From Tetrapyrgos nigripes (Eukaryota > Basidiomycota > Agaricomycetes > Agaricales > Campanellaceae), in NCBI GenBank assembly GCA_013368315.1, contig JAACJM010000311.1, positions 23,485 through 87,484 of the forward strand: a stretch of 64,000 nucleotides of DNA, in the 5' to 3' direction. A model generated the notes under the pieces. That model saw only the letters and a list, made by a program, of their open reading frames with translations, was not told the origin of the DNA and did not search any database. Position 1 is the stretch's first letter. Every line of letters starts with the position of its first letter. This document shows positions 58,046 to 64,000 of this stretch, piece after piece. A program made the position numbers and the translations under genes.

Positions 58046-59039
58046 ATATATTTAATATAGTCTAATCGTGCAGTGGAACGACGATGGATCGGAATGGACT
58101 CCGAGTTTCATTTTCCGGCAGTTTTGGGAGGAACGTATCATATTGCGTTTCAATGATCAAACTGCGCTACTTGTTTCACACGACGATATATCTACAAGCA
58201 GCGAGGTTGAACGTCCTCACTCTCGTCGTTTCGCACTCCGAGGACGCTCGGATCATTCTCTATCCTTTCCTATCTTTTTTCTTTCTTACCCGCCCTCCAT
58301 CCCAATCCATCACCTACACTGCCTTCCTTGTACATCTACAAGGCTCCAATCCTCCTTTGCACATCTGTGATCCACCTTGACGAAGGTGGTGAGATCAAGG
58401 TTCCTTCCCTCCATCTATACTTGGATAGACTGGAGGGCTCCTTCACCCCTCTACCACCTCCATGAGGTCCTCCCACCTGCCCTTGCCTCTCACGAGGTAT
58501 TATTCAATTTATCCCTAACCCTCACTAACTATGTGGCCCTTCAGATATCATCTTACTTCTCTCCTCATGGGAAGGTTTGACATACTCCATTCCATTCATC
58601 ATGATTCCTTAATTATCATGGCCTCATATTTCTTTTCATTTCTCCCACCCGACATGCAGGATCTTTCAGTGATGTTGGTGCGGTGGGGTCACTTCCCCAT
58701 GCGGCGTGGGTTTTTACCTGAGCCCAGCTAAGACCTTGATAGGCACAGTGCGGTTACGCCTGAATAGGGGCCAGGTTTTTCACCCTGACATCATAAACAA
58801 ACTGGGAGGAAGCACTCATGCATTGTCTATTTACTCTCAATTTCTTATTATCTCTCATAGTACTTAGTTACATGCCTGGCTGTACTCCTTAGCGTCCGTC
58901 GTCAAAAATTCCCACTCGGGCCCCGTCATGTTTATTGGCGGGGTCGCGTCTCGGCTAAACCTCTGCGTGAGCAAGTTTAAGTTGCTTGACCCATTCCAGA
59001 TGGACGAGTGTATCAAGCGATTAGATGTTACTCAGCGAG
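58046..59039. other. No supported gene
   Basis: Open stretches at 58068-58380 in two frames show no family motif. A G/C-rich inverted pair near 58917-58945 (GGGCCCCGTCATG...GGCGGGGTC) is minor. Confidence 0.3.
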
Positions 59040-59330
59040 CACATTGATTGGGGTTAGGGTTGGGGACTTAGTTTTATGGTTTTAAGGCGTAGGAATCCGA
59101 ATATCAATTTTTAAGGCAATCCGATCTGCCGTTCTCGAAATATAAGCAAAACGGTCCTGAGAAAGATAACTTTTTGGCATACAAATGAATAACCTAATTA
59201 GGCAACCTAAGAACTCATCGTCCTAGCTCCCAAAGCTTTCGATGTCTGGGAATCCGAATCTGCAATTTTTAAGAGGATCAGACCAGCGGTTGCTGAGATA
59301 TAAGAGGTTTCGCAAAAAAAAGTCCACGAT
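59040..59330 (+). repeat. Dispersed repeat, inverse of 40931-41230
   Basis: Starts GGGGTTAGGGTTGGGGACTT, then two ~155 bp units with GGAATCCGAAT(A/C)T...TTTTTAAG and a CGAAATATAAG/TGAGATATAAG ending. This matches the reverse complement of the repeat near 41 kb. Confidence 0.65.
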
Positions 59331-60443
59331 GTACATTGTGGGAGCTAATCTATAATAGGGAAGACAAAGGGCTCATGAATTTTCTTAGGCACTGTCCAAG
59401 TGCGTTTCGCAACATTCGCAGTCCTGCAAAGGCTGCAAAGTGAGTGGAGAGCAAGTGGAGAGGAGCAGTGGTGGTGGTTGAAGTGAACGGGTGAGACGGT
59501 CCCACAGATTCGACATCCTCGACTTAAAGACCTGATTCGTGGCAAGGAGTGGACAAATGGCTAAATTCTGAGACTTAGTACTACATTTGACAACATACGT
59601 GTAATATGAGCAAAAGACAGTGAGGTACTTCGAGAAGAGAGCTTGGTGGTTGATGGAAGAACTGACAAGTGAAGCATATCGGGTTGAGGAGGTTGAGGAA
59701 GTTTGAGGGCAAGAGGAAAATGAGGATGGGTACCTCATGACGGGGATGATGGCACCTGGGCAAGCAACGGAGCTCATAATCGGACACACATGAGTCAAAA
59801 ATGATTGTCTGAGGTGAAGCGGAGGGGTTTTAGAAGGTAGAGGAAGCGGGACCGGCGGATAGGTAGAACTGGGTCCAGAGCGGATGGTGGGGCAGGAAGG
59901 GGAATACATATCGACGATTTGGAAGACCCAGATACAAGTCAGGTAAAAGGCCAGGAAAGGCCGAGAACTGGTTTGTTTCGGAAAGAGGACGAGGTTTAGG
60001 CACTGAATGAAGGGACAATCGCTTGTATATAAAGGACTTATAGTGGTCCCCCCAGACCTGGATAAACCCTGGTAGCCAGTAGGGACTTAAGGGCGTGGTA
60101 GATAGGTAAGTAGCCCGAAATGGGTCCTAGGGTTCATGAACCCTAGCAAAACATCCTAATAACCCTAAGTCTGTAATTACTAATACTGTTATCATGCTGT
60201 TCCTATGCTGTTTACCTGCATTTCGTGGAAGCCACTGTTATAGATTGAGTTACGTAGATATTTAGCACCATTGCAGCATCTGATACTCTCTCTGAACCTC
60301 GAAATCTCATTTCATCTCTTCTTCTGTAGCCCTCAATGTCCTTTCAATTCCTTGTAAAACAGCATCACTCGCTTCCCATCAACTGATCCCTACACCCTCA
60401 AGAGAAGATCAAGTCGCAGTCCTACTAAACATGTCAAAACTAG
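59331..60443. other. No supported gene
   Basis: A 174-codon minus-strand frame (59909-59385) and an overlapping 62-codon one (GLLPDLYLGLPNRRYVFPFL) are open, but composition and lack of conserved motifs do not support either. Confidence 0.3.
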
Positions 60444-61307
60444 TCAGGCTTCTGATGACACCTGGAATGAGTAAAGTGAGATGTACCTCAGCATGTATTC
60501 CTCTACTGCAACAGCAAACGACATTAGGTGCCTCATTTCATCTTCACCCCTCTGTGATCCAAGAAGAAATGGAGGACTCCATCCACGACGAAATTGACCG
60601 GTAGTTTCATCAAGCTGAAACGTTCCTTCTCGTAGTCCCTCACTCGCTCCAACCGAAGACAGTGCTGGTGGGTCGTCTTCAGCATCTTCATCTCTTCCTC
60701 CATAAGCCAGGTCTGCAAGATCTTCAACTGGCTTAGCAACAGAAATGGACTCGGAATAATGCATCAAACGATAGCTGAACCAAGGACCAGCTGCGGCTAA
60801 CAGCATTATCTCGTCCGGCCGTTCTCCTTTCCTCAGGGATTTGAAATAGACCAGTCCCTGGCAGGTCACTTGGTCCATTGCTCTGTTTAATGAGTTCACG
60901 ATAGCGGCCTTGGCCTGGTTATTCAGAGGGAACCCCATTGGCGAAGTGGATTTTCGGGTAATCGCCTTTTTGAGCTCGAATAGATGACTCCGAACATTAT
61001 TCAGATGAGTTATAAGAACATCTGGTCTGACAATCTGCGACGAGCCTTGCGGAGCTGTCACTGATGCCTTGAGACTAGAGCCAGGGTTGTGTGCCGGATT
61101 CGTTCTCGTGAAAAGGTCTTGCTGGGTCTCTACAAGTATGGTGGTGCATGTTGTTAGCCACTTCTCAGCATCTTTAACGTAGGCTGTATCCCAATGGTGT
61201 TCGGTGTTTCTAGGGTTTGTGTTGTAATTCCGGGCCTTTTCCTGTGCTCTCAGGCTTTGAGCATGAAGCTTTGGATCCGGACCGGGAGGCTGAAGGTCAA
61301 GGTCCAT
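60444..61307 (-). CDS. AAGP-family hypothetical protein, 287 residues
   Basis: Uninterrupted frame from MDLDLQPPGPDPKLHAQSLR to QVSSEA. Middle blocks: KDAEKWLTTCTTILVETQQD, LITHLNNVRSHLFELKKAI, NRAMDQVTCQGLVYFKSL, then MLLAAAGPWFSYRLMHYSES and an acidic linker before RGWSPPFLLGSQRGEDEMRH. The A-A-x-G-P-aromatic block matches the gene at 54982. No signal peptide or membrane segment is seen. This looks like an uncharacterised cytosolic protein family of mushroom-forming fungi. The initiator ATG is the first in frame and is followed by a Pro-rich N-terminus. No inactivating change is seen. Confidence 0.68.
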   Translation of the reverse strand: MDLDLQPPGPDPKLHAQSLRAQEKARNYNTNPRNTEHHWDTAYVKDAEKWLTTCTTILVETQQDLFTRTNPAHNPGSSLKASVTAPQGSSQIVRPDVLITHLNNVRSHLFELKKAITRKSTSPMGFPLNNQAKAAIVNSLNRAMDQVTCQGLVYFKSLRKGERPDEIMLLAAAGPWFSYRLMHYSESISVAKPVEDLADLAYGGRDEDAEDDPPALSSVGASEGLREGTFQLDETTGQFRRGWSPPFLLGSQRGEDEMRHLMSFAVAVEEYMLRYISLYSFQVSSEA

Positions 61308-61614
61308 CTGAAACTAATTGATCAACGAGCTTGGAGGACTGTTCAAAGATAGATGGTAACATACTGGCACCGGGTCCCGAGATTCGACCTGTGTGAATAA
61401 TTGGTGGAGGTCATGTCCTCCTCTGTTGTCGCATGTCACGACAGAGTCTTTTTACGTCCAGCAATTGCTGTATATGTTGACTCAGCTGATCCGGGTTAAT
61501 TCAGGGTCAGCTACACAGGACTACAAGCAGAAGAGTCACATACTCCTTCAATGACGTGGCCGATTGTTGTGGGTATTTCCTCAAGCATGGGAGATGGCAG
61601 GACAAATGGTGGCT
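61308..61614. other. Intergenic
   Basis: No gene or repeat is recognised between the divergent genes on either side. Confidence 0.3.
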
Positions 61615-62170
61615 TGAAGCTACGCGCTACCCCCTTTTGTAGGTTCAGGTTTATACACTTTCCATGCCCTGTGACCTTATTGTGCATTGTAGGCGCGCTC
61701 CCTTGCCCTTATTCAGTTTTTGGATATGTATAAATATCAAAGGCACGCATTCTGGTTCCAGACTCGGACCTGTGACACCGTTCCAGACACTACAGACTCA
61801 GAGACGCAAGACAATATTTACTTCAACAACTCAGAGTAGGGTGCACCTGCCGCACGACAGTGGGTAGTTCTCTGTCTAGACCCACTATCAACGGTAGCTT
61901 CAACTTGAAGGCTACGCGCTAGCCGCTGCCACCTTTTTACTAGGTTCAGGGGCGTGTGTATCCACTTTCCATGCCCTGTGCCCTTATTGTAATCCTACCT
62001 GCATTGTTTGCGTAGATGGTAGTTGCCCTTATTCAATTTTTTGAAGAAATAGGTCTGGCTGGAAGCATGCCGAATATTAGTCACATGATGTTCAACTTCT
62101 TTCACAATGACGACGACGATTAAGAGTGCACCTGCCGCACCTCGAGAGTGAGTAGCCCTATATCCAGATC
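61615..62170. repeat. ~290 bp tandem duplication reaching into exon 1 of the next gene
   Basis: GCTTGAAGCTACGCGCTACC...CACTTTCCATGCCCTGTGACC...GGTGCACCTGCCGCACGACA(G)TGGGTAG (61613-61866) is repeated with indels as ACTTGAAGGCTACGCGCTAG...CCATGCCCTGTGCCC...AGTGCACCTGCCGCACCTCG and GTGAGTAG (61903-62155). The second copy contains the proposed exon 1 and its splice donor. Confidence 0.75.
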
Positions 62171-62777
62171 CACCGTTACATTAACTCCTTATCTTTCTAG
62201 AAAGTGGAATGTGAAGTCGTGAGTTGATCCTAACCTGCTGTTCCCTGCTGCCACTACAACGACTCCTTAGTATCAACGACAGTCTCGAGGAGACTCTTGC
62301 CTCGCTACATAAATACAAGCGTCTTATACCATACGAGTATGCATTAAGCTCTCTCTCACATCGCTCAGAGTTGACCGTTGTATATCCAGGCCTACCCCAC
62401 TGCCTCCGACCGAGTACCAGGAACAAAGACTGCTGTACGGATATGAGCTGACGGACGAGCTCTTCAAAAACTTTGAGGAGTACGAGAACATTAAAACAGC
62501 TAATGCAATTCCCGGAGAAGCACCTTTCCATAGGCGGAACCGTTTGCTAGCGTTCGACGCGGCAGCCGACGCAGTTGGTTTTACTCCCTCCACTGCATCA
62601 CTGGACATTGGTGATCGGTCTTCGCACCCTCTTGCTAGTCAAGTCGACATCTGTTACCTTGCTGAATGGAATCCTCGTCGTCGTGGCACTTGTAAGCTTT
62701 GCGTATCAGAAGAAAAGTTGCGAGAATTGGAGAGGGTTTTGAAGACAGACATCAAGGCTAAATGGATCGTAGTCTGA
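62107..62777 (+). CDS. Hypothetical protein, four exons, 170 residues
   Basis: Exons 62107-62147, 62201-62218, 62271-62336 and 62390-62777 join exactly in frame (513 nt) with GTGAGT, GTGAGT and GTATGC donors and TAG, TAG and CAG acceptors. Protein: MTTTIKSAPAAPREKWNVKS, INDSLEETLASLHKYKRLIP, YQEQRLLYGYELTDELFKNF, LLAFDAAADAVGFTPSTASL, DICYLAEWNPRRRGTCKLC and a basic/acidic C-terminus DIKAKWIVV. There is no signal peptide or membrane segment. I do not recognise the family. The regular splicing and intact frame make a functional gene likely. Confidence 0.65.
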
Positions 62778-63739
62778 CAATATATCATCCATTGTATGCA
62801 TTCTGCTCGTAGCCCAAAATCCCCATTTAACCTTTCCATCAGAAGCGACTCCAGTTACGTTCTTTCGCCTCCATTTGGCTCAACCCTATTGTTCAATACT
62901 AAGCATGTACTACCTACTCGAGCACGCACACGTTTGCTTTAAGTTCCTCGCCCCATACGATACATAGGCTTACCTACTAACTATCGCCTTGCGAAGACTC
63001 AGACTACTTGAGAGGACTTCGCAATTAAGGAGTCACGTGTGGTCTTGACCTCTTTCTCCTTGACCACCACCATCTCTGCGTGTCTTCTATGTCTTCCTCT
63101 CTGACCCTTCACTCATCTCCGGCAACTCATAGACCTCGCTACCGTGTCTGTATATCTTTTCCGCTCAATGTTCGCTTGAAACAAACCCATGCAAACTGTA
63201 ACCTGGCCGAGTGCCGTACCTGGAGCAAAAGTGTCGAGCTACGTGTTTTAGTCCACTAGCTGATAGGTGAGTATCTTGCTTTTAAATGGTCTTTTCTGTT
63301 CTCGTCTTACGCCTGACGATATGTTGATGGCCGTTACTGCCTTTCCCCCCTCTTCAACCTACTATAGTCGGTATCTGACTTAAGTCCACAGATCATGCAT
63401 AATAGATTATCTTCCTTTCGTCTAAATTATGGGTTGCCTATCACATACACCTGCAGAGTAGGAGTAGGATAGGAATGAGATGGGAAGACGGTGCGGGGTG
63501 GACTGCGACTGGATATGCGAGTTGGCTTTCGGAATTGGGAGCTGGGATGCGGGATATGGGATTTTGACTCGGTTTTGGATTGGGGTTCGTCTAATTTGGC
63601 AGTTCTGAAGAAGAGGGCAGCTGGGACGAAAGTGTACGTGTCTCTCCCTGTTTTTTCTTCTTAGTGCTTGCTGTTCTTGTGGTGATACTAATCGGTCTAC
63701 ATTGTTGCCAGCCGAGGTACCGGCTCTTTTCTTCGCTAG
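62778..63739. other. Mostly intergenic; possible upstream exons of protease relic
   Basis: Nothing certain. An open plus-strand stretch near 63480-63640 (LAVLKKRAAGTKVYVSLP) could be the propeptide part of the aspartic protease fragment. Confidence 0.3.
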
Positions 63740-63970
63740 TATCACATCGTCGTCATCGACACTGGTGCCTTAGACCTTCTAATCCAACGCCAATCTTCAC
63801 CAGTCTACAATTGTGTCTCCTCCAAGGTTAAAAGCCTTAACGAGCAGTTGTCCATCACCTACGGTTATGGTGGCACCTCAGGAGACTGTCGTGGCCAAAT
63901 ATTTCGAGTAGCGGGGGCTACAACCTTTCTGGCAGACGTTGGCGCAGATTTAGGTTGCCGTTTGGGATGA
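63740..63970 (+). pseudogene. Pepsin-like (A1) aspartic protease fragment
   Basis: After a possible CGCTAG acceptor the frame reads YHIVVIDTGALDLLIQ, PVYNCVSSKVKSLNEQLSIT, YGYGGTSGDC, VAGATTFLADVG, then TGA at 63968-63970. This matches the N-lobe of A1 proteases: catalytic D-T-G (normally followed by S), the SS-x-x-x-Y block, and the YG-x-G flap. The DTG is kept, but the frame stops ~75 residues on, and the usual W-V-G after DTGS is replaced. It is therefore probably a decayed copy, although it lies near the window edge and more exons may follow. Confidence 0.6.
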
Positions 63971-64000
63971 TCCGTTCACGGCGTTCCAGTTAATCAGGTT

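Noticed and set aside
59385..59909. 174-codon minus-strand protein
   Set aside because: Ser/Pro/Leu-rich composition typical of chance frames, an overlapping alternative frame of equal plausibility, and no conserved block.

Overview
The window looks like a repeat-rich, accessory-type stretch of an Agaricomycete (basidiomycete fungus) chromosome. The evidence is very intron-dense genes with 45-65 bp GT-AG introns (25 exons in the oligopeptide transporter), a decayed KDZ (Kyakuja/Dileera/Zisupton-type) transposase with its CxC2 cysteine cluster, hAT DNA transposons, and small gene families typical of mushroom-forming fungi (HNH nuclease family; 'AAGP(Y/W)' proteins). I saw no rRNA, no convincing tRNA, no CRISPR and no bacterial operon structure. 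Family names come from motif recognition by eye; no database search was possible.

Layout. 1-4.35 kb: degenerate satellite. 4.7-6.1 kb: 3' half of an HNH-nuclease gene, cut by hAT copy 1 (6107-9523, minus). 9.5-13.0 kb: four successive unrelated tandem repeats, most with palindromic cores. 13.1-16.7 kb: OPT oligopeptide transporter, intact except for a short 5' end. 17.0-19.5 kb: relics of an ABC transporter, a secreted Cys-rich protein and mitochondrial ATP synthase subunit g. 20.2-22.2 kb: a hypothetical gene and a second HNH-family gene. 22.2-22.4 kb: the missing 5' half of the first HNH gene, followed by hAT copy 2 (22429-25846, plus). 25.9-50 kb: mostly non-coding dispersed and tandem repeats, including a ~2.3/1.8 kb direct-repeat pair, a ~3 kb long-inverted-repeat element, and the KDZ relic with a 963 bp hAT nested in it. 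51-54 kb: pseudogene of a URC1/GTP-cyclohydrolase-II-like protein with a foreign insert. 54.3-64 kb: sparse hypothetical genes, two of the AAGP family, one four-exon gene, and an aspartic-protease fragment.

Main result. The two hAT copies are inverted relative to each other, nearly identical, and their 8 bp target-site duplications are swapped: each copy carries one half of each duplication. This is the footprint of recombination between inverted copies, flipping 9524-22428. A gene supports it independently: the HNH gene hit by one insertion now has its 5' half at 22226-22428 (plus) and its 3' half at 4696-6106 (minus), and the two halves share reading frame exactly at the duplicated 8 bp. 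An assembly error through the 3.4 kb repeats would give the same pattern and must be excluded with spanning long reads.

There is no sign that the host genes form one pathway. The common theme is turnover: satellites, nested transposons, gene relics, local exon duplications and segmental copies.
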